From the NCBI GenBank assembly GCA_937876095.1, contig CALFIE010000052.1:1-31674 (forward strand): a DNA stretch of 31,674 nt. Reading direction: 5' to 3'. The position numbers were made by a program, and so were the translations under genes. A model generated the notes under the pieces. It saw only the letters and a list, made by a program, of their open reading frames with translations. It had not been told where the DNA came from and searched no databases. The stretch comes from an uncultured Flavobacteriales bacterium (GTDB taxonomy: Bacteria > Bacteroidota > Bacteroidia > Flavobacteriales > Weeksellaceae). Shown here in pieces: positions 20,763 through 28,959 of the stretch (the stretch's first letter is position 1; each line of letters starts with the position of its first letter).

Positions 20763-23555
20763 TTATGCAGTTACAGGTCTGCTTTCTGGTTCGTCTTCTG
20801 TTTCGAAAACGTGATTAATCACGCCAGTTTGATTTTTCTCAAACATTTTGTGACTTCCTGGTGCAGGTGTAGAACTAGGAACCGAAGAAACTACCTGAAT
20901 TCCGGTATCTCTGAAATTTCTAAGGATAAACGACCAAGCTCCCATATTTTCAGGTTCTTCTTGCGCCCAAATCAATGCATTTCTCTTGTTGTATTTTTCT
21001 AAAATTTGGTTGATTTGATCCATTTGCAACGGATATAATTGCTCAAAACGTACCAAAGCGATGGATTCATCATTCAGTGCTTCTTTTTTAGCTAATAATT
21101 CGTAATAGATTTTACCAGAACAAAGTACTAATTTTTTCACTTTTGCAGGATCTGCAGTTGGATCGTCTAAAATCGGTTGGAAACTTCCGTTAGCTAAATC
21201 TTCAAGTGGTGAAACTACTTTTGGATGTCTCAAAAGTGATTTTGGAGTCATCACTACCAAAGGTTTTCTGAACGAGAATTTCATTTGTCTTCTGAGCAAA
21301 TGGAAATAATTTCCTGGCAAAGTACAATTAGCAACAATCATATTTTCGTTGGCACACAACGTGAGGAAACGCTCTAATCTTGCAGAAGAGTGTTCTGCAC
21401 CTTGTCCTTCGGAACCATGTGGAAGCAACATGACCAATCCATCTTGAATTTTCCATTTGTCTTCTGCTGCTACCAAATATTGGTCTACAATAATTTGAGC
21501 ACCGTTTACAAAATCTCCAAATTGTGCCTCCCAAATCGTGAGTGTATTTGGTGATGCCATTGCATAACCGTAATCAAATCCTAGAACACCATATTCTGAA
21601 AGGTGGGAATTATAAATATCAAATTGTTGAGTAGTATTCACGTGTTGTAGAGGAACGTATTCTTCTTCGCTTTCTTCGGTTTTCACCACAGCATGTCTAT
21701 GAGAGAAAGTACCTCTCTCTACATCTTCACCAGAAATTCTGATGTTGTGACCTTCTACCAACAAAGTTGCATAAGCTAACAATTCACCAAGAGCCCAATC
21801 TAGCGAATCATTTTCGATCATTTTCAGGCGGGCTTCAAACAATCTTGAAATTTTGGAAATAAATTTTTTATCTTTAGGTAAGGTAGAAATTTGAATTGCT
21901 AATTCTTTCAATTTTTTCAAATCGAATTTAGTATCATACGATTTCAAGACACTACCTTTCGGAGCGATTGGATAATCCTTCCAATCGTCTTCCATAAAGA
22001 TGGTCATTTTATTTTTTTCGATTTCTTTAGAAGCGTCGTAATCTACATCTAGTAATTTTTTGAACTCCACTTCCATATTTTTCAACACCTCATCTGAAAC
22101 TACATTTTCTTTAATTAAAATATCTTTGTAGATTTCTCTTGGATTTGGGTGTTTAGAAATCAGTTTATACAAATTGGGTTGTGTGAAACGTGGTTCATCA
22201 CCTTCATTATGACCATATTTTCTGTAACCTAAAAGATCTATGTACACATCTTTACCAAATTTTGCACGATATTCTGCAGCAAATCTGATTGCGTGTACCA
22301 CTGCTTCTACATCATCTGCATTCACGTGCATCACAGGAGAATCGGTAACTTTAGCAATATCTGTACAATAAACTGATGATCGTGCATCTAAATAATTAGT
22401 GGTAAAAGAAACTTGGTTGTTAACTACAATATGCACAGTTCCGCCCGTTTTGTAACCATCTAAAGTCATCATTTGAGCCAATTCGTACACAATTCCTTGT
22501 CCTGCAATTGCACCATCTCCGTGAATTACGATTGGTAATACTTTTTTGAAATCGTGGTACTGATTATCTACTTTTGCGCGGCAAATTCCCAGAACCAATG
22601 CCGCAACTGTTTCTAGATGCGAAGGATTTGGCGTAAGATTAATATTTACCTTTTCGCCAGATTCTGTAGTGATGGTTTTAGATGAACCAAGGTGGTATTT
22701 TACATCACCAGAAAAAACATCGGCTTCAAATTCTTTACCTTCAAACTCCGAGAAAATTTGCTTGTATGATTTCCCAAAAATATTAGAAAGTACATTTAAT
22801 CTTCCTCTGTGAGCCATTCCCAAAACCACTTCGTCTACACCAAGTTGAGAAGAACGAGTAATTAACTGATCGAGAGCAGGAATCAGCGATTCTCCACCTT
22901 CTAAAGAGAAACGTTTTTGCCCTACAAATTTGGTATGCAAATAATTTTCAAAAGCAACCGCTTGATTCAGTTTTTGTAAAATTTCAGTTTTTTCGGTTGC
23001 TGATAATTTTGGGTGATTCTCATTTTTCTGAATCCAATCTCTTACAAATTTTACTTCTTCTACATTGCTGATGTGCATATATTCTACACCTATAGAATCA
23101 CAATAGATATTTTCTAAATGATCAATTAATTGCTGCAAAGTTGCTGCAGAATCCATACCTGTTTCTATGGCACAGTTAAATTTTTTGTTGAGATCGGCTT
23201 TGGTTAATCCAAAATTTTCTATATCCAGAGTTGGTTCGTAGTGTCTTCTTTCTCTTACCGGATTGGTTTTGGTAAATAGATGACCTCTTTGTCTGTACGC
23301 TTCAATCAGATTTAGAACTTTGAATTCTTTTTTCAGGTCTTCTGAAACTTCATTATTTGCTACAGCATTTTGCGCAAATTGAACTGGAGTTGCAGTATTG
23401 TTAAAGTCAACATCATACTGCTCTTGAGCAAATTCAAATCCTTGAAAAAAGGCTTTCCAAGAAGGTTCTACACTATCTGGAAATTTTTTGTATTGTTGAT
23501 ATAAGTCTTCTATAAGTTGAGAATGCGCTGCATTCAGAAAAGAAAATCTGTCCAT
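20763..23555 (-). CDS. sucA: 2-oxoglutarate dehydrogenase E1 component
   Basis: SucA is the thiamine-diphosphate-dependent E1 that decarboxylates 2-oxoglutarate and passes succinyl to the lipoyl arm of SucB. The N-terminus MDRFSFLNAAHSQLIEDLY...PSWKAFFQGFE is the E2-binding and OGDH-specific segment. The ThDP/Mg motif runs from GDGAIAGQG (about 346) to VNNQVSF (about 378). MAHRGRLNVLSNIFGK and LPHGSEGQGAEHSSARLERFL are active-site regions of the family. The length of 930 residues is normal. The frame is open 16 codons further, to 23603, but a -7 box at 23601-23608 places the start at 23555. A perfect inverted repeat overlaps that promoter box. Confidence 0.96.
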   Translation of the reverse strand: MDRFSFLNAAHSQLIEDLYQQYKKFPDSVEPSWKAFFQGFEFAQEQYDVDFNNTATPVQFAQNAVANNEVSEDLKKEFKVLNLIEAYRQRGHLFTKTNPVRERRHYEPTLDIENFGLTKADLNKKFNCAIETGMDSAATLQQLIDHLENIYCDSIGVEYMHISNVEEVKFVRDWIQKNENHPKLSATEKTEILQKLNQAVAFENYLHTKFVGQKRFSLEGGESLIPALDQLITRSSQLGVDEVVLGMAHRGRLNVLSNIFGKSYKQIFSEFEGKEFEADVFSGDVKYHLGSSKTITTESGEKVNINLTPNPSHLETVAALVLGICRAKVDNQYHDFKKVLPIVIHGDGAIAGQGIVYELAQMMTLDGYKTGGTVHIVVNNQVSFTTNYLDARSSVYCTDIAKVTDSPVMHVNADDVEAVVHAIRFAAEYRAKFGKDVYIDLLGYRKYGHNEGDEPRFTQPNLYKLISKHPNPREIYKDILIKENVVSDEVLKNMEVEFKKLLDVDYDASKEIEKNKMTIFMEDDWKDYPIAPKGSVLKSYDTKFDLKKLKELAIQISTLPKDKKFISKISRLFEARLKMIENDSLDWALGELLAYATLLVEGHNIRISGEDVERGTFSHRHAVVKTEESEEEYVPLQHVNTTQQFDIYNSHLSEYGVLGFDYGYAMASPNTLTIWEAQFGDFVNGAQIIVDQYLVAAEDKWKIQDGLVMLLPHGSEGQGAEHSSARLERFLTLCANENMIVANCTLPGNYFHLLRRQMKFSFRKPLVVMTPKSLLRHPKVVSPLEDLANGSFQPILDDPTADPAKVKKLVLCSGKIYYELLAKKEALNDESIALVRFEQLYPLQMDQINQILEKYNKRNALIWAQEEPENMGAWSFILRNFRDTGIQVVSSVPSSTPAPGSHKMFEKNQTGVINHVFETEDEPESRPVTA

Positions 23556-23598
23556 TATTACAGTAGGTCTGTGATTAGTATTTATGTAAAATTGTCCT

Positions 23599-23621
23599 CG
23601 CAAATTTAATAAAAATTTGCG
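23599..23621. promoter_or_regulatory. sucA -7 box overlapped by a perfect inverted repeat
   Basis: Minus-strand TAAATTTG (plus 23601-23608) matches TAnnTTTG and lies 45 nt before the sucA ATG. It is covered by a perfect 9-bp inverted repeat CGCAAATTT-AATAA-AAATTTGCG. This could be an operator for a dimeric repressor. No clear TTG at 20 nt spacing was seen. Confidence 0.5.
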
Positions 23622-23681
23622 GTTCTAAGTCTTTATTTAATGATAATTATAAAGAATAATATGATTTTTATTAGCAATTCA

Positions 23682-24716
23682 TTAGTGTACTGGCAAAGAT
23701 AGTTTCATAAGTACTTCTTTTCCTTCAACTGGTGGTTCTAGAAAGATCTGCTGCAAATCGCCATTTCTGAGTGAATCTTTTTTTGCTTTATGCAACAATT
23801 GCTGTATAGATCGCACTCTATTTGCATAATTGCCTTTGTAGAAAATAGAAAACACTTTGGATGCATTAAGTGGTCTAAAACTAAAATTATTATCACTTAC
23901 AGCAACTCTCTTTGATAGTGGAACTCCTAAATAATAAGAAACTTCTTTCTCTTTGAAATTATCTGCATCGGTAATCAAAACTGGAGAACCAAACTCATCA
24001 TCTCGTTTTCCTAAATCCATTTTCACGAAATTAATCACTTTATTATGATTCATCACGATATTTCGGTACAGCAAATCTTTAGAATTTTTAGAACTTACAT
24101 TTACCCCCAACAAAATTTGTTCTTTCTGTTCTTCTACCATCAAACTATCATATCTGATATTGGATAGTAGATTTTCTTGATCAACTTTGTTGCTCAATAA
24201 ATTGTGCAGATTTTTCATACTTTTATCTATATTATCTGCAATAAAATCTTCAGAAATCAAATTGAAACCACGTTTCAAAACGGATAATTTCGGAGTATGA
24301 ATGTTCCAAATGATGGTCGTTTTGTTTCCTTGTGGCAGAAATCTCAAGTCAATTAGGTAAGGATTGTCTTTTTTACCTTCGAAAAGTTGGTATTTCAGTG
24401 TTTTGTTCGGGTTTTCATACCTAATAAACAAATCTCCTGAATTGGATTTTCTTTTTTTATCAAAAAAACTCATAGAACTTCCATTTCCTGCATATGGAAC
24501 AAAAAATTCTAAATTCAAATCGGGATTGCTCACAAAATAATCATTCCATATAGAAAAATTTTGCAAATTATTGAATTGTGGATACACCTTTTCTATAGGA
24601 TAATCCACTTGTTTTCGTAGCGTAAAATTTTTGCTTTCGTCTACAAAAAGCATTACAATTGCATACACTGCAAATAGAAATAGTACAATAAATACTCCGA
24701 ACCTGAACCAACGCAT
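23682..24716 (-). CDS. SRPBCC / GyrI-like two-domain membrane-anchored protein
   Basis: The 344-residue protein starts with a signal-anchor helix (WFRFGVFIVLFLFAVYAIVMLFV). An SRPBCC (START/polyketide-cyclase-like) domain follows at about 33-165 (KQVDYPIEKVYPQFNNLQNFSIWNDY...). The C-terminal half (about 190-344) looks like a GyrI-like effector-binding domain, though this part is less clear. Both folds bind small hydrophobic ligands, so a ligand-binding role at the membrane is plausible but not shown. A TAATTTTG promoter box lies only 4 nt before the ATG, suggesting a leaderless transcript. No terminator is seen; 126 nt separate it from the sucA start. Confidence 0.7.
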   Translation of the reverse strand: MRWFRFGVFIVLFLFAVYAIVMLFVDESKNFTLRKQVDYPIEKVYPQFNNLQNFSIWNDYFVSNPDLNLEFFVPYAGNGSSMSFFDKKRKSNSGDLFIRYENPNKTLKYQLFEGKKDNPYLIDLRFLPQGNKTTIIWNIHTPKLSVLKRGFNLISEDFIADNIDKSMKNLHNLLSNKVDQENLLSNIRYDSLMVEEQKEQILLGVNVSSKNSKDLLYRNIVMNHNKVINFVKMDLGKRDDEFGSPVLITDADNFKEKEVSYYLGVPLSKRVAVSDNNFSFRPLNASKVFSIFYKGNYANRVRSIQQLLHKAKKDSLRNGDLQQIFLEPPVEGKEVLMKLSLPVH

Positions 24717-24720
24717 TTGG

Positions 24721-24751
24721 CAAAATTAAGACAAAAAAAAAGAGTAACCAA
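24721..24751 (-). promoter_or_regulatory. Promoter of the SRPBCC/GyrI-like gene, overlapping the upstream terminator
   Basis: On the minus strand TTG (plus 24749-24751) and TAATTTTG (24721-24728) are 20 nt apart. The ATG is 4 nt downstream of the -7 box. The TTG lies inside the terminator hairpin of the preceding gene. Confidence 0.7.
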
Positions 24752-24767
24752 TAGATGATGGTTACTC
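24733..24767 (-). terminator. Terminator of the small exported protein gene
   Basis: A perfect 9-bp stem (24742-24750 with 24759-24767) is followed on the minus strand by nine T. It lies 18 nt after the stop at 24785. Confidence 0.9.
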
Positions 24768-24784
24768 GTGATTATAAATTATTA

Positions 24785-25198
24785 TTAATGTTCATCGTGA
24801 TGCTCGTCTTTTGCTCTGCAAAGACCAACAATCGTGTGAAAAGTTTCGTGTAAATCGGTCAACTTTGTTTTCAATTCCTCGTCAGAAATCCCTTTTTTAA
24901 TGCTTTTGTCTAATTTTTTGGAATCTTTTGCCAATTTTTTCAACGTTTTTTTTACCTTGTCTTTATCAGCAATATCTGCAGGAATTTCAGCATTTCTCCA
25001 AGCTTCTGCTTTTTGTGCTAATTCTGCACTTCGCGCTTTTATAGGTGCATAATTACCTTCTTCAGCCGGATGAAACGTTTTGCTCATGACTTGGTGAAAC
25101 TCTTTTTGCTCTTTCCATTCGGTTTTACTTTGTGCGAAACTGAAATTAACAGCCAATAAAAGCAATGCTGTTAACAAAAAATGGGAAATTGTTTTCAT
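24785..25198 (-). CDS. Small exported helical protein of unknown function
   Basis: The 137-residue protein has a clear Sec signal peptide (MKTISHFLLTALLLLAVNFSFAQ, likely cleaved near residue 22-23). The mature part is almost all helical and highly charged. Conserved-looking blocks are EFHQVMSKTFHPAEEGNYAP, a Lys-rich middle, and LHETFHTIVGLCRAKDEHHDEH. Spaced histidines in the first and last helices plus a His-rich C-terminus suggest metal or haem contact in a four-helix bundle, but this is only inference. A -7 box lies about 18 nt upstream. It has its own terminator, so it is a single-gene unit in the periplasm. Confidence 0.8.
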   Translation of the reverse strand: MKTISHFLLTALLLLAVNFSFAQSKTEWKEQKEFHQVMSKTFHPAEEGNYAPIKARSAELAQKAEAWRNAEIPADIADKDKVKKTLKKLAKDSKKLDKSIKKGISDEELKTKLTDLHETFHTIVGLCRAKDEHHDEH

Positions 25199-25215
25199 AA
25201 ATTAAAAATTTTGAA

Positions 25216-25223
25216 CAAAGATA
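25216..25223 (-). promoter_or_regulatory. -7 promoter element (TAnnTTTG), minus strand
   Basis: Minus-strand TATCTTTG lies 17 nt before the ATG at 25198 of the small exported protein. Confidence 0.6.
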
Positions 25224-25305
25224 ATTTTTTTGTGGGGAAAATAAAAAGTTTGACTGTACTTTTCAAATTTTTGTCGTAAATTTTTTAGTATTTATAAATA
25301 AAGAA

Positions 25306-25313
25306 TATCTTTG
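25306..25313 (+). promoter_or_regulatory. -7 promoter element of ggt
   Basis: TATCTTTG matches TAnnTTTG, 17 nt before the ATG at 25331. Confidence 0.6.
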
Positions 25314-25330
25314 AATTCAAAATTTCATTC

Positions 25331-27016
25331 ATGAAAAACATACTTTTTCCCTTACTCTTTTTCGTACAAATATTAAATGCACAATTTACCGACATCAAAA
25401 TCGTAAAAGAAATTCGTGCAAAAGATAAAGGAATGGTGGTTTCTGCACATCCATTTGCAAGTGAAGCCGGTTCAAAAATTTTGAAAATGGGAGGAAACGC
25501 TTTCGATGCCGTAATTGCAACGCAATTTGCTTTGGCAGTGGTGTATCCTCAAGCTGGAAATATTGGTGGTGGTGGATTTTTGGTGGGTGTGAAAAATAAT
25601 GGCGAAAAAATAGCAATTGATTTTCGCGAAACTGCACCGCAAAAAGCTGGGAAAGATATGTATCTCGATAAAAATGGAAATGCAAACACCGATTTGTCGC
25701 AAAACGGAAGATTGGCTTCAGGAATTCCTGGTTCTGTTGCAGGATTTTTTGCCACCTTGAAATATGCCAAACTACCGATAGAAAATTTAATAGAACCTGC
25801 GATTGAACTGGCCGAAAAAGGTTTTGCCATCACCGAAAGAGAAGCCAATTTATTGAATGATTCTCGTGCAGAATTTTTGCGACACAATTCTTCTAAAATT
25901 GCTTTTGTAAAAAAAACTCTTTGGAAACAAGGGGATATTTTGGTACAACCAGAATTGGCAGAAACCTTGAAAAGAATTAAAAAACGAGGCGAAAAAGGTT
26001 TCTACGAAGGTGAAACTGCAAAATTATTAGTTGCAGAAATGAAACGTGGAAACGGAATCATCACTATTGAAGATTTGAGAAATTACAAAACAAAAGAACG
26101 AAAACCCTTAACTTTTGATTATAAAAATCACGAAATTGTTTCGATGCCTTTTCCTTCAAGTGGTGGTGTTTTGTTGGCACAAATGCTGAAAATGTCTTCT
26201 TTTCAAAATCTAGAAAAATACGAACAAAATTCTCCTGAAGCAATGCAAATTATGGTAGAAACAGAACGCCGTGCTTTTGCAGATCGCGCAGAATTTATGG
26301 GAGATCCCGATTTTATTGTAGATAAAACGGAAATGCTGATTTCTGAAGAATATTTAAAAAATAGATGGAAAAAATTCAGTTTTGATAAAGCAACTCCAAG
26401 TTCAGAAGTCGGCAAAATAATACAACCAAGCAAAGAATCCACAGAAACCACGCATATTTCCATCATAGATAAATTTGGAAATGCAGTTGCGGTAACTACT
26501 ACATTGAACGGACTTTATGGTAGTAAAGTCGTAGTTTCTGGCGCTGGATTTTTCTTAAATAATGAAATGGACGATTTTTCTGTAAAACCAGGTGTTCCCA
26601 ATATGTACGGCGCAGTTGGTGGTGAAGCCAATAAAATAGAACCCGGAAAAAGAATGTTGTCGTCTATGACACCAACAATAGTTCTGAAAAACGGTAAACC
26701 TTACATCGTGGTAGGAACTCCAGGTGGAACTACCATTCCAACATCGGTATATCAAAGTATTGTGAATGTAATTGATTTTAAATTGAATCCTAATTTGGCG
26801 ATAAATTCTGCAAAATTTCATCATCAATGGTTACCTGAAATAGTTTATGTAGAAAAGAATTTCCCTGAAAATACCATTAAAAATTTAGAACAAAAAAATT
26901 ATAGATTCGAAAAACGAGGCGGAATTGGCAGAACAGAAATGATCGTAATCGACGAAAATGGAAATGCAACAGCTGTTGCAGACGGACGTGGTGATGATTC
27001 TGTAAGTTCAGAATAA
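25331..27016 (+). CDS. ggt: Gamma-glutamyltranspeptidase
   Basis: A periplasmic N-terminal-nucleophile hydrolase that cleaves the gamma-glutamyl bond of glutathione and similar peptides. The signal peptide is MKNILFPLLFFVQILNAQ. The large-subunit region includes MVVSAHPFASEAG and GGNAFDAVIATQFALAVVYPQAGNIGGGGF. The autocleavage site and nucleophile is Thr373, in the small-subunit start TTHISIIDKFGNAVAVTT. The substrate-binding motifs LNNEMDDF and SSMTPTIV follow. At 561 residues it is a full-length precursor. It is monocistronic and ends in a terminator that also serves the convergent cysteine peptidase. Confidence 0.96.
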   Translation: MKNILFPLLFFVQILNAQFTDIKIVKEIRAKDKGMVVSAHPFASEAGSKILKMGGNAFDAVIATQFALAVVYPQAGNIGGGGFLVGVKNNGEKIAIDFRETAPQKAGKDMYLDKNGNANTDLSQNGRLASGIPGSVAGFFATLKYAKLPIENLIEPAIELAEKGFAITEREANLLNDSRAEFLRHNSSKIAFVKKTLWKQGDILVQPELAETLKRIKKRGEKGFYEGETAKLLVAEMKRGNGIITIEDLRNYKTKERKPLTFDYKNHEIVSMPFPSSGGVLLAQMLKMSSFQNLEKYEQNSPEAMQIMVETERRAFADRAEFMGDPDFIVDKTEMLISEEYLKNRWKKFSFDKATPSSEVGKIIQPSKESTETTHISIIDKFGNAVAVTTTLNGLYGSKVVVSGAGFFLNNEMDDFSVKPGVPNMYGAVGGEANKIEPGKRMLSSMTPTIVLKNGKPYIVVGTPGGTTIPTSVYQSIVNVIDFKLNPNLAINSAKFHHQWLPEIVYVEKNFPENTIKNLEQKNYRFEKRGGIGRTEMIVIDENGNATAVADGRGDDSVSSE

Positions 27017-27041
27017 TTTTTTTTGAAAATTCATTAAAATG

Positions 27042-27083
27042 AAAAAACCTTTCTAAATAACTAAATTCTGAAAGGTTTTTTTA
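27042..27083. terminator. Bidirectional terminator between ggt and the cysteine peptidase
   Basis: A perfect 12-bp stem AAAAAACCTTTC / GAAAGGTTTTTT (27042-27053 with 27070-27081), with A and T runs at the two ends, so it can act on both converging transcripts. Confidence 0.85.
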
Positions 27084-27098
27084 TTTAAAAAAAATATT

Positions 27099-28298
27099 TT
27101 ACAAACCAATACTTTGATTGGGCTTCAATTTTGAAGAAATATCTTTTGGAATTCCGTCTTTGTGCAACATAATTGCAGTGGTTTTGTACAAAACATAAGG
27201 TTTAGAAACATACAAATAACCTTTGTAATCGTTGGTTACACCCCAAGAATTTTTCACAATGTAGTATTCTTTTCCGCTTTGATCTTTCACTAAACCTATA
27301 ATTTGCATTCCGTGATCATCAGTTGTAGAGAGGTTATTCAGCGCAGCTTGTCGCATATCTTCAGTAATTTTTTTATCAGGTTTTGGTCCTGTAAAAAAGT
27401 CTTTTTTAATTTCTGGAGTAAGATTATCTAAATCAACATCCGGAACATAAGCAACACCATTTTTATAAGAAAAATATGGTTCTGAAACATCAGTTGCCCA
27501 ACCAACTGTAAAACCTTTGCTCAAAGCAAAATCTATAATTTTGGTGAGATCTTCCATCGGTACATTCCAGTCAGAATCGTGGCTCCAATTATCAGGAATT
27601 GGCACTACAAATTTTTGAAAATAAGGATAGTCTTTATACGAGGAAATCTCCACATAATCCTTCGGATTTATTTTTACCACTTCTTTTGCAAAAGTTTGTG
27701 GCGTATAATATTGTCCGTTATACATAAAATTATCTGGATATTTTCCTAAATAGCTGTCCAAAACGTTATCAACTGCAGAAATCCAATTATCTGAAAGTTT
27801 AGCTTTAGAAGCAGCACTTACAAGACTATCCAGAATTGGTTTCAACTTACCTTGCATTTCAGAAAAATCGTTTTTTAGTTGTCCTGGTTTCAAACCGGTA
27901 TAAACTTCTTGCGGAACAGTACCGTATTTAGAATACATATTGATCACATCATGCAATTCACCACCATCTCCCCAAGAAATAGCACCATTATTCAAAACAA
28001 AAAGTTTCGCTTTGTCGTGATAAGAATTTCTTGCGGTGAAAATTTCTGCTAAATCCACCGGATTTTTACCCATTCTTTGCATTTCAGACTCTAAAAAAGA
28101 ATTTCCTGAATAACTCCAACAAGTTCCTGATGAACCTTGGTTTTTCACCGAAGTATTTCCCAATTCTTTGATGATGATAAATTGATAATTCGGGTTTTCT
28201 GATTTGTTGTTTGCCAAACTTTTCACCAGATTATCTTGCGAAAACATACAACTTGAAAATGCTAAAACAGCAATAAACGATAAATTCTTCATTTTCAT
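27099..28298 (-). CDS. Exported C1-family cysteine peptidase (bleomycin hydrolase/PepC-like)
   Basis: A papain-fold cysteine peptidase. The oxyanion Gln54 and nucleophile Cys60 are in VKNQGSSGTCWSYS. The catalytic His329 is in DDHGMQIIG and Asn350 in VKNSWG, so the active site is complete. The spacing and the region around FTVGWATDVSEPYF resemble the bleomycin hydrolase/aminopeptidase C subfamily. This one carries an N-terminal export signal (KNLSFIAVLAFSSCMFSQ). The Cys17 there could be a lipobox, though the -3 Phe is atypical. At 399 residues it is a little shorter than PepC. It is 45 nt downstream of the SRPBCC gene, so it may be read from the crt operon. Role in extracytoplasmic peptide breakdown is inferred. 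Confidence 0.88.
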   Translation of the reverse strand: MKMKNLSFIAVLAFSSCMFSQDNLVKSLANNKSENPNYQFIIIKELGNTSVKNQGSSGTCWSYSGNSFLESEMQRMGKNPVDLAEIFTARNSYHDKAKLFVLNNGAISWGDGGELHDVINMYSKYGTVPQEVYTGLKPGQLKNDFSEMQGKLKPILDSLVSAASKAKLSDNWISAVDNVLDSYLGKYPDNFMYNGQYYTPQTFAKEVVKINPKDYVEISSYKDYPYFQKFVVPIPDNWSHDSDWNVPMEDLTKIIDFALSKGFTVGWATDVSEPYFSYKNGVAYVPDVDLDNLTPEIKKDFFTGPKPDKKITEDMRQAALNNLSTTDDHGMQIIGLVKDQSGKEYYIVKNSWGVTNDYKGYLYVSKPYVLYKTTAIMLHKDGIPKDISSKLKPNQSIGL

Positions 28299-28343
28299 TT
28301 TCTTTAAAAATTTAATAAAATAGTCGGCAAATAAATACCATTG

Positions 28344-28847
28344 TTACAATTGAGTACAAATTTCGTCTAAAATTTTAAAACGACTTTCAAAAATAGATTT
28401 TACTTTGTTTTTCACAAAAGGTCCCGCGAAAAAATCACCTAAAAATCCAAAAGGCAGTTTAAAATTTACAATATCGGTCATCATTACTTTTCCGTCTGCT
28501 GTTGGCGAAAAATGATGTTCGTGATGCCACATTTTGTACGGACCAAAACGTTGTTCATCTACAAAGAATCCCCTCCTATCAGGATTTTCTTCAGGATTTT
28601 GAAAATGCGTAATTTCGGTAATCCAATTGGTTTTTACCAAAGGTAAAATGCCAATTTTGTAGGTGATGATTTGTCCGAGATAGGTTTTTTCGGGTGGATT
28701 GTTGGTAATCTTAAATTGCATTTCTTTCGGAGTAATCCTATCCAAATTATTGGGATTGGTAAAGAATTTCCACGCTTTTTCTAACGAAATAGGCAGAATT
28801 TGTTCCGAAGTTAAGGTGTAAATACCGGATTGCTTGGTGATGGTCAT
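28344..28847 (-). CDS. SRPBCC (START-like) protein in the carotenoid operon
   Basis: A 167-residue single-domain SRPBCC protein without signal peptide. The start YTLTSEQILPISLEKAWKFF...NLDRITP is the classical first strand and helix of the family. The following strands WITEITHF and RFGPYKMWHHEHHF, and the C-terminal helix FVKNKVKSIFESRFKIL, line a hydrophobic ligand cavity. Its place after lycopene cyclase suggests a role with carotenoids or their membrane handling, but no activity is known to me. It is preceded by a tract of 7-nt repeats directly upstream of the start codon, so its translation may depend on that leader. Confidence 0.85.
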   Translation of the reverse strand: MTITKQSGIYTLTSEQILPISLEKAWKFFTNPNNLDRITPKEMQFKITNNPPEKTYLGQIITYKIGILPLVKTNWITEITHFQNPEENPDRRGFFVDEQRFGPYKMWHHEHHFSPTADGKVMMTDIVNFKLPFGFLGDFFAGPFVKNKVKSIFESRFKILDEICTQL

Positions 28848-28851
28848 TTTG

Positions 28852-28942
28852 GTGATGAGTGATGCGTGATGATTGATGTTTTATGAATGATTAATGATTA
28901 ATGATTAATGATTAATGATGATTGATCTTTTGATAATTGGTT
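28852..28942. repeat. Heptad repeat tract upstream of the SRPBCC gene
   Basis: Thirteen 7-nt units run in one register from 28852 to 28942. The units are GTGATGA-type at first, four perfect ATGATTA copies at 28887-28914, then ATGATGA, TTGATCT and looser units. On the minus strand this is the leader directly before the ATG at 28847. It lies inside the crt operon, between lycopene cyclase and the SRPBCC gene. Confidence 0.88.
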
Positions 28943-28959
28943 ATTTATAATTTAAAAAA

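Noticed and set aside
28852..28942. Possible CRISPR array in the repeated ATGATTA region
   Set aside because: Units are 7 nt with no spacers and no cas genes nearby; it is a simple tandem tract.
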